From Poa pratensis (Eukaryota; Streptophyta; Magnoliopsida; Poales; Poaceae), in the NCBI GenBank assembly GCA_947311845.1, contig CAMZMU010000041.1, positions 130,579,840 to 130,643,839 of the forward strand: a stretch of DNA of 64,000 bases. Direction: 5' to 3'. The notes beneath the pieces were generated by a model. The model saw only the letters and a list, made by a program, of their open reading frames with translations, was not told where the DNA came from and made no database searches. Made by a program: the position numbers and the translations under genes. How positions within the stretch are numbered: position 1 is the first letter of the stretch; every line of letters begins with the position of its first letter. Of this stretch, positions 9,794-21,750 are shown in pieces.

Positions 9794-12700
9794 CTAACTC
9801 GACTGTGATGCTAAACCGAGCAAAAGTATAAGATCTTGAAGTTGACCCGGCCACTCCTTCTCTGTTATTTCGTTCTTCGGGTGGAACAGTAGCTGGTAAA
9901 TCCATTCAGCTTTCCAATCCTCCACACGAGCCTGATGCAAAAAAGTGAATGCCACATAAGGAAAATAAATTAGTAAGATGAACCATAAAATAGAAAATAA
10001 AAAAGAGTAGAAATCATAGAGGAAAAAGAAAACAGACATCTACGGGCTTGAACGGAACGACAAACTTCTCGCCGTCAAACAAGCAAGCCATCCTCAGTAC
10101 ATAGTAACCGCACTCATTTATCCCCTGCTCAGGTGTGTGCGCAAAGTAGCGGCACTTCTCGGCCAGGACCTCCCAATCAAATTTGTTTCTCTTGTTATAT
10201 TCAGCTACCCCATACAGCTCTTTCATAAAAAGAACCATCCTCCTCATCTGTTATTTATGTATGGGACATGGTATCAGAGAAAAAAAGAATGAAAACCCAT
10301 GGTGCATACTAAAATGAGAAAAAAAAGAATAACACTAGAAAAACAGTAAGCTTGTACATACAATTTCAACACGGTCCTTATGCTGAGCACTTCTGCTTAA
10401 CCCCCTGTATTTGCCATACTTTATAGTGTCAAGAATATCCACAGTACCAGTGTACCTATTCATGACATACAGTGTGTGATGGCCATCATTGAAGCGAGGG
10501 ATCAAGATCTGCAAAAACAATGAAAAAAGATTCACATAAGAAATAAAAAGGTTCACATAAGAAACCCAATACAGTTCACTGCTTGTTTAGATTCAGACGT
10601 TGGAAAAAAAAGAAAGTGTACCAGATTGGCCTTCAGCAAATTCTCAGATTCTCTAAGATAGGCACGACACATTCTTACAGCTTTCTTTGGATTGAATTGA
10701 GCACTTGGTAACATGGTACCGTCATCACTCTTACCCGTATAAGGATCAAACTCAAGAAGATACTGCATGTTGAAAAAAAAAGGTAAACCAACAAGACCCT
10801 AACACATAAACACAAAAATAAAAACGACGATAAAAATAAAACTGACGGCAAAAACAAATCCAAAAAAATCGCTTACGGGAATGAAAAATGGTCCGAGCAA
10901 AACACGTTTCCCTGATTGAAACGCCTGTTTTATATCAGGATGATCCTTCCAGTACGATATTAACAGGTCCATAATTTCTGCTTCCATCATCTCAGCACGA
11001 CCAAACAGCCTGAACATGAAGCTGCCATCAACTTTGAGGGGATCGTCATTGGGGCTTGTGAAGACACACAAAGGATCCCTTCAAAAAAAAAACAACAACA
11101 AACAGTAAGAACAATGGTATATTCCAGTGAAGATTCACAAGTAAATTAATTAAAAGTTCACATGGTATAGGTGTGAAAGTTCACATGATACTGGTGTGAA
11201 AGTTAACTCGTTCCAATAACAAGAAACTGAACTGGGTTGTGCTTAAGTTTACAAAAACCAATGAAGGTTCACATGTACAATCTATTAAAGTTCACATTGT
11301 GAATTTTTGAAAAATAAGCAGTGAATTCAACACATCCAGTTAAAAAGCAAAGTAAATAGGTAAGAAAATACTCACTTTCCATGTTTCTTCTGGAAATCCG
11401 GGCTTAAGATTAAGCTTTTAATGCTTTTCGCATTGGACAAGTGAGGGAACTCATAAGGAACAAGCTTCTCTACGGGATCTCTCAGCTTCTTGCTTACAAC
11501 AGTGGCCCGCTTGTTTGAAAGCACAAGCGTTCCGAAGCGTGGTTTCCTGTCGTCCTGTGTTACAAAATCATCACTGCTTCCCCTGGAGCGTGCATCCTCA
11601 TCCTTCATAACAATATTGCTCTTCCTTTTCAATGCACGTGGAGGCATAAAATCATCATCATCCAAAGGGATTACAGGGCCCTTATCTTTCAAACGGTTTG
11701 AAACAACAGCCTTGCTGCTTGATTTTCTCGTATTGGAATGAAGTTGTTGAACAATCTTTTTCACCTTGCTGGATTGGTTCACATAATCTTCTTCTTTTAA
11801 AACAACAACCTCAGGTGTGCAAGACTGTGTCCCGAACACTGCAAAATCATCCGTAGCCATATAGAGAGCTGGGCCTGAGACATAAAAAAAGATGGAAGTT
11901 CACATCAAGCTTCTAAAAACAATAAACAACATGAAAAAGAACTCCTTAAATACAGAAAAGAAAATACCTGGATCAACACCTAATACAGCTTTTAGGTCGA
12001 TGTTAAATGCCGGTGCCGTCAGCCAACTATAGAGCAAGGTCATCCTTATGCTCAGGATATCACCTTGATTGAAAATTACAAAGTTCTTGCCATCCCACGA
12101 CTGCATAACCTGAAGCATGAAAAAGCCGCAATCATGCCTGCATGTGACACACAAAAAAAAAGGGTAAGTACTGATGAAAATTCACATAGACTACAGACAA
12201 GGTTCACATAAAGCTAGAACAAAAGTTCATGTAGTGATGGCCTCAAAAGTTCGCTTGTTCCAGTGACAAAATAAGAACAATAAAGTAAATGTACTGATGA
12301 CATCTTGACATAGTGTAAAAACAAGGTGAAGGGCATCGAACTATACTGATGACATTTCACATACAGAAAAAGGTGAAGGTTCACATGAACATCCAGTAAA
12401 AAAGTTAATATCGTAGAAGCATGTTAACTGGTGACAGATTGAAAAATAAATATGAAACAAGGTGAAGGTTCAAAACATCCACATATTAAAGTTCACATAG
12501 AGCATTTTTTTTAAAGTGAAAAGGATTTAACAGATGTACTTACGTAGTTTTTTGCTTTGGCATATTCATATAGTGCATTTCAAAATGATCTATCGATTTT
12601 GGCTGGAACGATTCTCCCTTGGAGTTTGTAGCTTGCCTCCAAAGCTTCTTGATACGCGATGCCATGGTATAAAAAACCCTTTGAGCATCTGGATCATTTT

Positions 12701-15700
12701 CTTTGCGAAGAGAATCGAGAAGTTCAAAACGCTCCTTTTTCAGATTAACACCAACTACACAGAAATGGCCAGCAACCCCAGGAATAGGAGGATTGCAAGG
12801 GTCAAGAGTAGCGAATAATATCTGCACATAAAAACGTGTAAGGTAACATTATAGTCAGACTAAGGTGTTGCTGTTAATGAAGGTGGAATATAATCATAAG
12901 ACAAAAAAAATGAACCCTTACAACATCTTTCTTGTCCAAGCGCTCTTCCGCGTCAAGACTAAAAACTCTACTCACAGGACCACTCGCAAGTTTTCCTTCA
13001 AATATGTGCCTCTGATTCAATTAAAGATAAGATACAAAACAAAACAAAAAACTGATGAGCAACAAGAAAAAACCATTATAGGAAAATATATATGTAAGAG
13101 TTCATATCTGAAATTTTGAAGGTTCAGAAAGATGAAAAAAAAGGTACAGAATAACAAAACAAGTTTGATACTACATAACTAAAATGTGAAGCATGGAAAA
13201 TGAACTTACAGCGCAGATAGCCGGCACTACCAGCTTTTCAGAGTGTTTGTACTTCTGTCCCAGCAAAAATGTCCCAACCGGCAGTACAAAGTTGCATAGC
13301 ATGCCAGTAGGCCTGAAAGCGTTAGCAACTTGCTCAATGGTGCATTCGCAATCTTCGTTCCTAAAAAGAATCTCCCTCCTACAAGAAACAAAAGAATGTA
13401 CAGAAACCCAGTCGTATAAGAAAGATTTAAAACAAACCAAAATTGATCAACAGATAGATTTACAAAAAAATAAAAAAGAACAAACCACGTACTTTCTAAC
13501 AGGATCCTTCCTCAATCTGCAAACAGCATGATATACCTCCTTTATTTTACTCATAGCAGGAATCTGAGATACAGGTGGTGTACATTGCAAACTGGGATCT
13601 GAAAAAAACAAAGTTCACATCAAACTTTGGCAAAGGTTCACATAGTGCTGCCAACAAAGTTCACTTACTGGACCATGGGTATTCAGGAGCCCCCATTAAA
13701 ACTTAGTGGGAAGGTTCACTCGATATTTGCAACCCTTTGGTAGGTAAAACATGTGATTACATTTGTCACAACTATTACCATATGTACACGTAGAAAAAGG
13801 TAACAAAACAGGCACAGTATAAAACTAAACTCGAGAATATTATTATAATGATGTTTCCAGCTTTACAATGCAAACTCTGTAAAAATAAAAAAGCCACAAA
13901 ACACTTAAGGGGAAGGGAAGTTTCACGGATCCTTGCCTATGAATTGACTCGCAGAGCATGTGCCTCCAGAAGGTTCAGGTACATGATCTTGTTCAGCGTG
14001 CCCATCTGAATTCCCACTTGTAGGCATTTTGTTTCCCGTCTTGTTTGCAGTATCAGATATTTCAGCGCCGTGCCCACCGTTTGGGTCTTGTCCAACCGCA
14101 ACATCAGGCTGTGCGTCTGCTCGAATGTGTGGAACACCAGAAACATGTTGTTGACCCTCAGACCGAGCCACGTCCTGTTTTGCCTGATCGTATACTGCTT
14201 GACCAGGCACATCCACATCAGTTAGTCCTGCCTCTGTATAACCGGCACATGCAGCAGCCACTGTCTTCTCAGCGACTGGTTCGTTAACAACAGTCTGGTG
14301 TACATCAGCTGGTTCATCCCATACTGCACCATCACCCTTGTTGACAGCGACTGATTCTTCCACAACAACAGGCGGGTCTGCCACTGATGAAGGGATAACT
14401 CCATGATGTTTTACTGACAAATTTGCATCAGTTGCATCAATGTTACTGGAGTTCAATACGTCTTTGTTAGGACAAGCACTGGTCCCTCCAGCATCAGCAC
14501 CACCTTGCTGAGGGGAAACACCTGCTGCAGCTGCAAGGAAGCTGGCATCATCCCGCAATCTAGAGCTCACATAGATGTGGTGCCCTTCAGATAAAACAAC
14601 ATCAGCACCTTGATCAAATCTTTGCTCTCCATACTGTGAACTTGGAATAAAATCTTCGTTCATAGCACCAGTATACACAAAATCATTATGTTCAACACCG
14701 TCGTCATCGCTGTCGTCAATTGGCGGTGACACAGGGCTCTCCTGGCGACGAACCGGAGAGGCCACAATTTCATCACACAGAGACTCATCATCTGTGTTAT
14801 GATCTTCTCCATCATCATCCATGGCTGCCTCCTCGGCTCGTCTAGCTTCTTCCTGAAAACAAAAAACACACAACCTGAACGTCAATTTGGAAAGAAGAAA
14901 CAAAAAAAGGTTCACATGTATAACAAAAAGAAGTTCACAAAAAAGGTTCACATATATATTTACCACAGCGTCTGATTCTCTTTGACCTAGACCTGATGAT
15001 GCCCCTTTGTCAAAAATACCTCCAAATGACTTAGCTTGTTCTTCCTCTCTAAACTGCCTTTCTTTGATCACAGCTTCTTCCTCATACTGCTTGCATAATA
15101 AATCCTGCTTCTTCCCAAGGTCAGCAAAGCCTTTTGCAACAAAAGACACAGCAGTCCTCAAGCTTTCAAGGACGCTAGCATCAATTTCTGTCACTTGCTT
15201 CACAACATCACTTGAAGGTAGATGCTCTGCAGGAAACAACCGGCAAGCCTACTAAGACGGTCATCAACACTTGGAACAGCCCGCGAAAGATCTACAACTT
15301 TCTGCAAGAGCTGGTCAATCTGTCGGATAGCTGTAGCAGATGAACCCACTGGAATGTCAAAAGACGATGGAGGCACATCACTTTGATTCCTTACTGGTGG
15401 CTGGCTACTCAATAATTGAGGACGTGACTTCACCGGGACTTCAGCATTAATCTCCGGAAAATCACAAGGGTGACCTGGGCTAGGAGGACTCGGTACAATC
15501 TGTAAGTTTTCAACATGGAAACCGTACGAATAAGCAATGTCATTACGACCTTTCCACTGCAACAAAACACCAACAACAACAAAAAGTTAGGCAAAATAAA
15601 ATAAAAAAGAAAGGATGAAGGTAAATGACAGTATATCACAACAAAAAAGAGAAAAGTAAAAAAGTTCATTCATCATGAAATAACAGTTCACTTACTGGCA

Positions 15701-18611
15701 ACTTCCCAATGATGTACTTAGAAAGGTCATTCCTGCCATTCCTGATGCGATCTTCGATGTATATAGATTTCAACTTTTTCTGGTACAAGAAATTAGCACG
15801 GGGAGTCCTGCGATGCATGATGGAATGTTTCTTTGAGAGGCAACTATCCAAGTACTGAACAACGGGCAAAACAACACACCCTTCCGGCCCTGCCTGGGGT
15901 ATATCAGTATCCTGGTACTTTTCAGCAGCCCGCTTCACCTCATCAACAACAAGCTGACAGTAATCACTTCTAGCCATCTTATCGTAATCCATGTCAACAA
16001 GCATTGCAGCTTCCCTACCAATACGAAGTGCAGACCCAGGGCATATAAGCTTGTTGTAAAGGATAGCAAAGAAAACCTTCACTGCTTCATGGACTTTCGT
16101 CTCATCATTAACCAAATCCTGCAGAAGTGTACGAAGGTGCTTTGTCTCGATGCTAGCATTACTAGCAAATCCAAGTTCTGCCTTCAGCTTCGTAAGCGCG
16201 GCATCGTGACCGGTATCTGAGGGTCTGGGGACTGTTTCACCTCCCATTGGAAAACCAAAAACGTGGTGCACAGCCTCTCTGTTAACAGCCACAACCTTGC
16301 CAGGACCACAATCTATCTTCATGGTGGTTGTGTCCATCCTCATCAAAAGCACACATGCCAACGGACGTGACACATTACCATCCAGGACCCATTCAAACAC
16401 GCACCCAAACCCGGCATCTTGAACTATTTTTCTATGAGGATTCTTGAGCAACTTGGCAGCCTCAATAACTTCACCCAAAGAGCAGCGGACAGTCTGCTGA
16501 AAAATGCCAGCAGGCTCATCATCTGCTTCGTCGTCACCTTTGCTCTCTTTCCCTTTCCTCTTCACAGATACTTTCTTTTTCTTGACAATGGGGCCATCAT
16601 CTAAGTCTTCTGCAAGATTCTTGCGTTCAAACTTCTTGGACACTCTGCCTTTCTTCATTTTCCCAACAATAGTCACACCTGTACCAGATCTAGCCCTCTT
16701 CCTAGTTGGAATATCCTAAAAAAAAGGATCAGAGTTAACACAGTGATAAAAAAAGAAGGTTCACACATAACAAAAAGGAAGGTTCACATATAACAACTAA
16801 AAAGTTCTTACGAGAAACAAAAGGTTAAGGAAAAAAAATGATAAAAAGAAAGAGAAGACGATCATAACCTTGTCATCACAAAAAGCGCCATCGTCGTCCT
16901 CAGCCACATCATCATCAGGCACATAGGTTTCATCAAAAACAACATGGCGCTTCCTGCCAGTTTTCAGAGGTGATGCAGAATCACGGGCTGATGTGCGCTT
17001 GGATGGACTCGCATCAAAACGAGGGCTGCGCCGTGGGATCGAAGCAGGTGATGCAGAATCACAGGCTGATGTGCGCTTGGATGGACTCGCATCAAAACGA
17101 GGGCTGCGCCGTGGGATCAAAGCAGGTGATGAAGGATCACGGGCTGAAGTACGCTTGGATGGACTCGCATCAAAACGAGGGCTGTGCCGTGTAATAGAAG
17201 CAGGTGAGTCATTATTCCCTGTTATGTGTACAACCTTCCTTTTAGCAACAGCTACCCTCTCCTTATTGCATTGAGACGCTGAATCCTGATGTTCAAGATG
17301 AGCATCTGAGGGGCCTGATCCATCAACATTTGCATCCTTCCGCCTATTTGGATACTTTCTATGGTACTGATTAACCCTGTCTTCATGTTGAGCAACCCTG
17401 GCCCCATGATCCCTATTGTACTTCTCAATTTGGGCCTCTGCCATGGATCCTGGCTGGGTGACTTCCACAGGACCATACTCACTTTGAGACGGTGTGTCCT
17501 GCCACTCAGGGGTATGCTCAGATAAGGAAGGATTAAGTAAAGCATCACTTCCCTGCTGCATTGGAGTGTGGTCAGACACAGGAGCAGCAGTTCCCCCACC
17601 GCTCTCATCAGGTACAACATCAAAGCCGCGTACTGGAGTTTTATCAAAAAAGGGCCACCGGTCACACAGTCAGATGGTTTATTGATTGAAGGCAGCACAG
17701 GGCTATTTCCACCAGAATTAGCAGCAAACTCAGCATTTAACATATCAAGGGACTCCTTGATAACATAATCAGCTACAGAGGAAAAAAAAGTTCATCATAA
17801 ACAACAGATTGAGAGATAAAAATCTAAAAGAGAACACATGTATTAATTGACGTGTTCAACGTTCATAAACATTTCCTTTCCAGGTTCACTTATACAACAT
17901 TTGAAGGTTCACCCTTAATTCATCTGAAAGTGTCCCAAAAATTCATTTAAAGGTTCACTCCCATTTAATTTGAAGGTTCAGAAAATCATACAAAACAGGA
18001 ATACTTCTTGTTCATATTTCATATCACTAGTTTTACAAAAATTCATAAGTTCACATTTCATACCACCATCAAAACAAGTCGTCTCTTTCGAAGTTTTACA
18101 ATAAACTCAAAAAACGACTTGAAAAAAATACACTTAATTCAACAAAATAAAGTAGTTCACATCAAGCACTTAAGAAAAAGATATTCCACTTATTACAAAC
18201 GAAGCTCACAGGATCAAAACAATGCAAAAACACAAAGATCTAACTGCTAAAATAGCAAAGTTCACATCAGGAACTTGAGATAATTCACTTATTACATCCA
18301 AAAAGCACCTCTAATCCCACACCAAATCGAACGCTAAAAATAATAAAGGTTCACTAATGTAACATCAAAACAGTTCACTACTACAAAAACTCGAAACTTA
18401 TTAAAACTAAAAAGTCCCATATTAAAATAAAATCCGTACACACACAACAATGCATATATACATAATGTGGAGCACATTTCGAATAGCAAACCAAAAGGAT
18501 ATAGAAGCACGGACCCTAGGTACTGCAGTAACAGGCAGATAATAAACCCATAGCTCAATAAAAAAATAGACAATGGATACCTTCCGTTACATCCCGGCAA
18601 GGAGGATCCAT
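9794..18611 (-). CDS. tandem double Ulp1 (C48) protease, transposon-type, two frameshifts
   Basis: Ulp1-family cysteine proteases cleave SUMO-like conjugates. The gene is assembled here from 16 exons read down the minus strand: 18611-18581, 17772-16869, 16715-15696, 15556-14964, 14852-13937, 13598-13493, 13378-13210, 13011-12922, 12821-12544, 12137-11968, 11874-11376, 11078-10877, 10762-10622, 10508-10362, 10247-10038, 9931-9794. All junctions are GT-AG except a possible GC donor after 13937. Exon phases agree throughout, and the total is a whole number of codons (about 1871 residues) only if one base is restored in exon 2 (T-run near 17646-17660) and one in exon 4 (near 15231-15242). Order: N-terminal region with three 26-residue SPRFDASPSKRTSA repeats; a domain resembling the plant mobile domain/DUF1985 (exon 3); an acidic linker; Ulp1 domain 1 (His in AGHFCVVGVN, Asp in ELLDSL, Gln and Cys in PKQKTTHDCGFF, about residues 1296-1373); a basic linker; Ulp1 domain 2 (His in DGHHTLYV, Asp in ILDT, Gln/Cys in EQGINECGYY, about 1717-1802). 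Both catalytic sets look complete. The start is the ATG at 18611 because it splices in phase. It may be a pseudogene, or the two lesions may be assembly errors. Confidence 0.75.
16972..17205. repeat. three 78-bp coding tandem repeats
   Basis: The units start at 16972, 17050 and 17128, exactly 78 bp (26 codons) apart, inside exon 2 of the Ulp1 gene. Each encodes a variant of SPRFDASPSKRTSA-D, a basic, serine-rich motif. The length keeps the reading frame, so copy number can change without breaking the protein. A diverged fourth repeat may follow toward 17240. Confidence 0.9.
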
Positions 18612-19062
18612 CTAATTCCGCGAACTCAAAAAGGATCCGTACGCCACCAGTACGAGGGGGACGAGCCCAGTGCTCGGGCACAGAGAAATCACGGGGTTGT
18701 GCTCACGGAATGACTCCACCGGCCCCGCTCGAACGCAGCGCTACCCCACGGCAAACTCAAAATACTCCGCCGCCGCGCCGATGAACTCAAAATACTCCCC
18801 CGCCGCTACTCCCCCGCCTCGCCGATGGAAACCTAACGAACTCGTGGGGATGTGACCACGTCGGGGGAGATCTCCAACCGCAGCCCCTCGATAAGGCTAC
18901 GGGACTGGGAGTGAGAAGCAGGGTGCGGGAGCGGGGTGGGCTAGGACTTGGCAGCGGTTTCGCTCCCGGCGGCGGTTGCTGGAGCGGAGGCGGAGTGGTG
19001 GTGGGGTTCGCAGAGACGGGAGGCAGGAGAGAGCGCAGCGACGGGAGCAATTAACGGGCAGG
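18612..19062 (-). promoter_or_regulatory. CpG-rich leader/promoter of the Ulp1 gene
   Basis: A GC- and CpG-rich block lies immediately upstream (minus sense) of the inferred ATG, contrasting with the AT-rich flanks, as seen at grass transcription starts. GCCGCCGC-type runs and a short repeat (AACTCAAAATACTCC twice, near 18750-18796) are visible. No TATA box was pinned down. Confidence 0.4.
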
Positions 19063-19640
19063 AACACCTAGTGTGGGCATTAAATGGGCCTCAGACAGCC
19101 AGAGACTTTATCTGGGCCAATTTATTAAATCAGGTCCAACTGTCCAAAAAAAACGTGTTAAGGTTCTATTGAAGAAAAAAAAAGAGAGTGTATAAAAAAA
19201 AGGAAGTTCAGACCAAAAAAACATTTACTCTATTGACTTTGAAGTCACACATATTATTTTGACGGTTCACTCCTATTAAAAACCCCAAAAATATTTAGAA
19301 TAATAGAAGATGGGGGGGGACCCCCCCCCAACCCTACCATTCAAAAGGCAGTACATACCTATTCTATTTACGTCCAGTCACTGTTCAAAAAAAAGTTCAC
19401 TTCATTTATTACAAAGGTTCAGTTGGTACAGAAAAAACGTTCATGTGGAGTTGCGAAAAAAAGGTTCACATCGTTCCAAAAAATAGTCAAAAAAAGTTCA
19501 GTTCATTCCGTCTGAAGGTTCACTTGTATTTCACGAGAAGGTTCACTTAGCATATCCGAAAAGATTCAGAAAGTTCCTGTTTAGCTTAAACAGGAATAGG
19601 TTCCTTTTTAGCTGAGTTATATATATATATATACATCTGC
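19063..19640. other. right flank of the Ulp1 unit
   Basis: No gene. GTTCAC words continue to about 19550. A run of nine G followed by AC-type spacing and ten C (about 19312-19331) forms a homopolymer palindrome. An 8-bp hairpin CCTGTTTA/TAAACAGG lies near 19578-19596. The unit seems to end by the TA-repeat at about 19620. Confidence 0.4.
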
Positions 19641-20690
19641 GAGTCAAATTAGCGACTCACAACTTTTTTAATTCAATCAGTGGTCATATGCCCTTGAGCT
19701 GCCATGTTTCAACATGCATTCAGATGGCTCATCATGATAACATGACATATTATTATTCTAATGATTGATCAGCTTATTTATGCTTATGGTTTTTTTATGT
19801 TTCGATGTCTATGGCTCAGCACCTTATACACATTTGGCTGATATATCTTGATACTCATAAGTTATTATTCTTATGATTTCAGCTCAGTCTTGCATCTAAC
19901 AGGACAAGGTGGTTTTCACCAAAGGCTCCACTGACATCTTATATACTTTCAGTGGAGAACTTATCGCAATTGTGCAGCTTCAATGCGACCAAGACATAAG
20001 TGTTCAAAGGCTTGTGATACTACATCAGTGGCTAAATAAGCCGCAAAGCTAGCGACTCATCGCTTCTACATCAGCGGCTCAAGAAGCCGCAACACTTGCG
20101 ACACAACATCAGCGAGTCACCAAGCTCTACAATCGCAAGCCCGCAAGATCATCATCAAGACAGAATCTTCCGCCTGATTCAACAAATCACCCGAAAGCTT
20201 GGGGGCTAATGTCAGGGTTATGATAAATAGATTAACCTGCGGCCCACAAGTGTAATGCGGTTTATAATCAATGGGCTTGCACTGACGTGGGCTGACACGA
20301 AGAGTCGCAGCACGGTGTAAGAAGAATCCAGAAGATCCAAGATGGCTTAACTTGGAAGGCAAGAAAAGTAGTCTTCAAGTAATTCCTTTGTAACCTAGCG
20401 AGCCTCTAGATATATAAAGAGGACTCGCAGGATAAGACAGACAAGCTCTCATACATCCAAAGATAGGCGACTCGACACATCGATCGCCAACCCCTTGCAA
20501 CACCATATTCATATCAATATCAATCTAGGATAGGCAGGACATAGGTCTTTACCTCACATTGAGGGGCCGAACCTGGGTAAAAAACATTGTCTTCTTCGTG
20601 TCCTGCGATCCTTAGCTCGGAGACGATTGACTCGCGCAATCCCACACCTACGAAGTCATCCATGACATCTGACGTGACAAACCCACGACA
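19641..20690 (+). mobile_element. 3' part of a Gypsy LTR retrotransposon
   Basis: Non-coding internal 3' sequence (19641-20209, with repeated GCGACTCA/CAGCG words) leads into a purine-rich tract AAAGCTTGGGGGCTAA (about 20195-20209). The LTR starting TGTCAGGG at 20210 follows directly. No gag-pol remains in the window, so the element is 5'-truncated. The order of polypurine tract then LTR fixes the orientation as plus. Confidence 0.65.
20210..20690 (+). repeat. 3' LTR (TGTCAGGG...CACGACA)
   Basis: 481 bp, starting TG and ending CA. It contains a TATATAAA box at 20411-20418, a suitable promoter for LTR transcription. The matching 5' LTR is absent, so identity-based dating is not possible. Confidence 0.65.
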
Positions 20691-20796
20691 GCACCGCCCA
20701 CTACTCCTTGAAAACCCCAATCCTTGCTAGCTCAAGATGCCACCGAATCTGCTCTCTCTCTCTCGCTCGCTCGCTCCCTCCTACTGATTAGCGAAG

Positions 20797-21177
20797 ATGC
20801 CTCGCAGCAATGACACACAGGAGCACACTGAGTCGCCGCGGGACAGTCCCCCCATCAGCGGCGAGTCCGTTGAAGGACCGACGCCGGAGACAAGCGACGA
20901 TGAATATGCCAACTTCCATGATCCCACCTTGATGCTGGGCCCGCCAAAGGTTGATTCTGATGACGAGTCAACTGAAGAGGAGGAGGAGGAGGATGACGAG
21001 GAGGACGAGGCGGAGGCACCGGTCCCGAAGAAGGGAGCCCCAACGACGGAGAAGAAAGCCGCCGCCACCGCCTCCGATATGCTGCCGCCGCCACCACCTC
21101 CAATGGCCCCCAATAAGCGAGGCCGTGAGAAGGACGAGGATTGCGCGGAAGCAGGGCGCAAGAAAAACAAGAAGTAG
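20797..21177 (+). CDS. short acidic/basic protein, unknown (TE-associated?)
   Basis: ATG at 20797 follows a CT-rich leader (TCTCTCTCTCGCTCGCTCG) and opens 126 codons. The product is low-complexity: a Ser/Pro-rich start, an acidic block with EEEEEEDDEEDEAEAP at about residues 58-73, a run of seven prolines at about 96, and a basic end with KRGREKDED and RKKNKK that would serve as a nuclear localisation signal. No family was recognised. It lies between an LTR and tandem arrays that run toward a CACTA terminus, so it may be an accessory gene of that element. Low-complexity frames can arise by chance. Confidence 0.35.
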   Translation: MPRSNDTQEHTESPRDSPPISGESVEGPTPETSDDEYANFHDPTLMLGPPKVDSDDESTEEEEEEDDEEDEAEAPVPKKGAPTTEKKAAATASDMLPPPPPPMAPNKRGREKDEDCAEAGRKKNKK

Positions 21178-21582
21178 CTAGTAGTAGTTCTATAAGTTCT
21201 CCAACTGTAATTTACTTTATTATTATTAATATATACTGCGTATGTAATGTAGTAATCACTAATATTAATATAAGTATCCTATAAGTAGTTTTCTCCATAT
21301 AGTAGAGATTAGGAAAATATTATTCCAGATAGTAGAAGAAATTCCACAGAGTGGGCGCGTAGGTCCCACACCTCAGTGGAAGAAACACAAAGGAAACGGT
21401 CTTTCTAAAGAACCGTGTCCTATGTTTTACCTATATATATGGGCGTACAGAGTAAAACCTAACACTCGTTTCCTCACTCTGTCCCAGTATGCTAGATCTG
21501 TTCATGGCGGCGCCTCCTGGCGTTGCGGCCATCGCCGGCGCCGTGGCAGCGCGGTCTCCGCCCAGATGACGGCTATCACGGT
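21178..21582. other. non-coding spacer
   Basis: AT-rich to 21350. A patch with AAACGGTCTTTC and GAACCGTG at 21395-21416 resembles the AAACGG words near the CACTA terminus at 23395-23450, suggesting both belong to the same element. Confidence 0.3.
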
Positions 21583-21690
21583 GAGGTCTTTGCCATCTCC
21601 CCTGACACGGCGAGGTCTTTGCCATCTCCCCCGACACGGCGAGGTGTTCGCCATGTCCCCCGACACGGCGAGGTCGTCGCTCTGTCCGCT
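21583..21690. repeat. 29-bp tandem repeat, 3.7 copies
   Basis: Units start at 21583, 21612, 21641 and 21670 with the pattern GAGGTCTTTGCCATCTCCC followed by a GACACGGC ending. The sequence is GC-rich and not obviously coding. Confidence 0.85.
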
Positions 21691-21750
21691 TCCTCTGCCT
21701 CCACCACTTCCGGATCTGCTAGATCGATCCAACGGCGATGTGAAGAAGGT

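Larger units (their letters stand above)
8300..19610. mobile_element. Ulp1-carrying transposon-like unit (possibly a MULE)
   Basis: Three things set this block apart. It holds a large Ulp1-protease gene of the kind carried by plant transposons (for example Kaonashi MULEs). A zinc-knuckle remnant is convergent to that gene. The words GTTCAC, AAGGTTCAC and AGTTCACAT recur in the introns and both flanks, from about 9080 to 19560, but hardly at all in the exons. Terminal inverted repeats and target duplications could not be defined by eye, so the limits are approximate and the class (MULE or other) is inference. Confidence 0.4.

Noticed and set aside
18334..18681. Alternative start of the Ulp1 gene at 18681
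   Set aside because: The codon there is GTG, an in-frame TGA lies just upstream, and the ATG at 18611 splices to exon 2 in phase through a better donor.
19305..19335. G9/C10 palindrome as a functional hairpin
   Set aside because: Homopolymer runs of this type are prone to assembly error and slippage; no supporting context.
19575..19625. Helitron 3' end after the CCTGTTTA/TAAACAGG hairpin
   Set aside because: No CTAG or CTRR follows at the required distance and no matching TC start was found.
20697..20705. CACTACTCC as the left end of the CACTA element
   Set aside because: It does not match the right terminus (CACTAGTACAG) beyond the first five bases.
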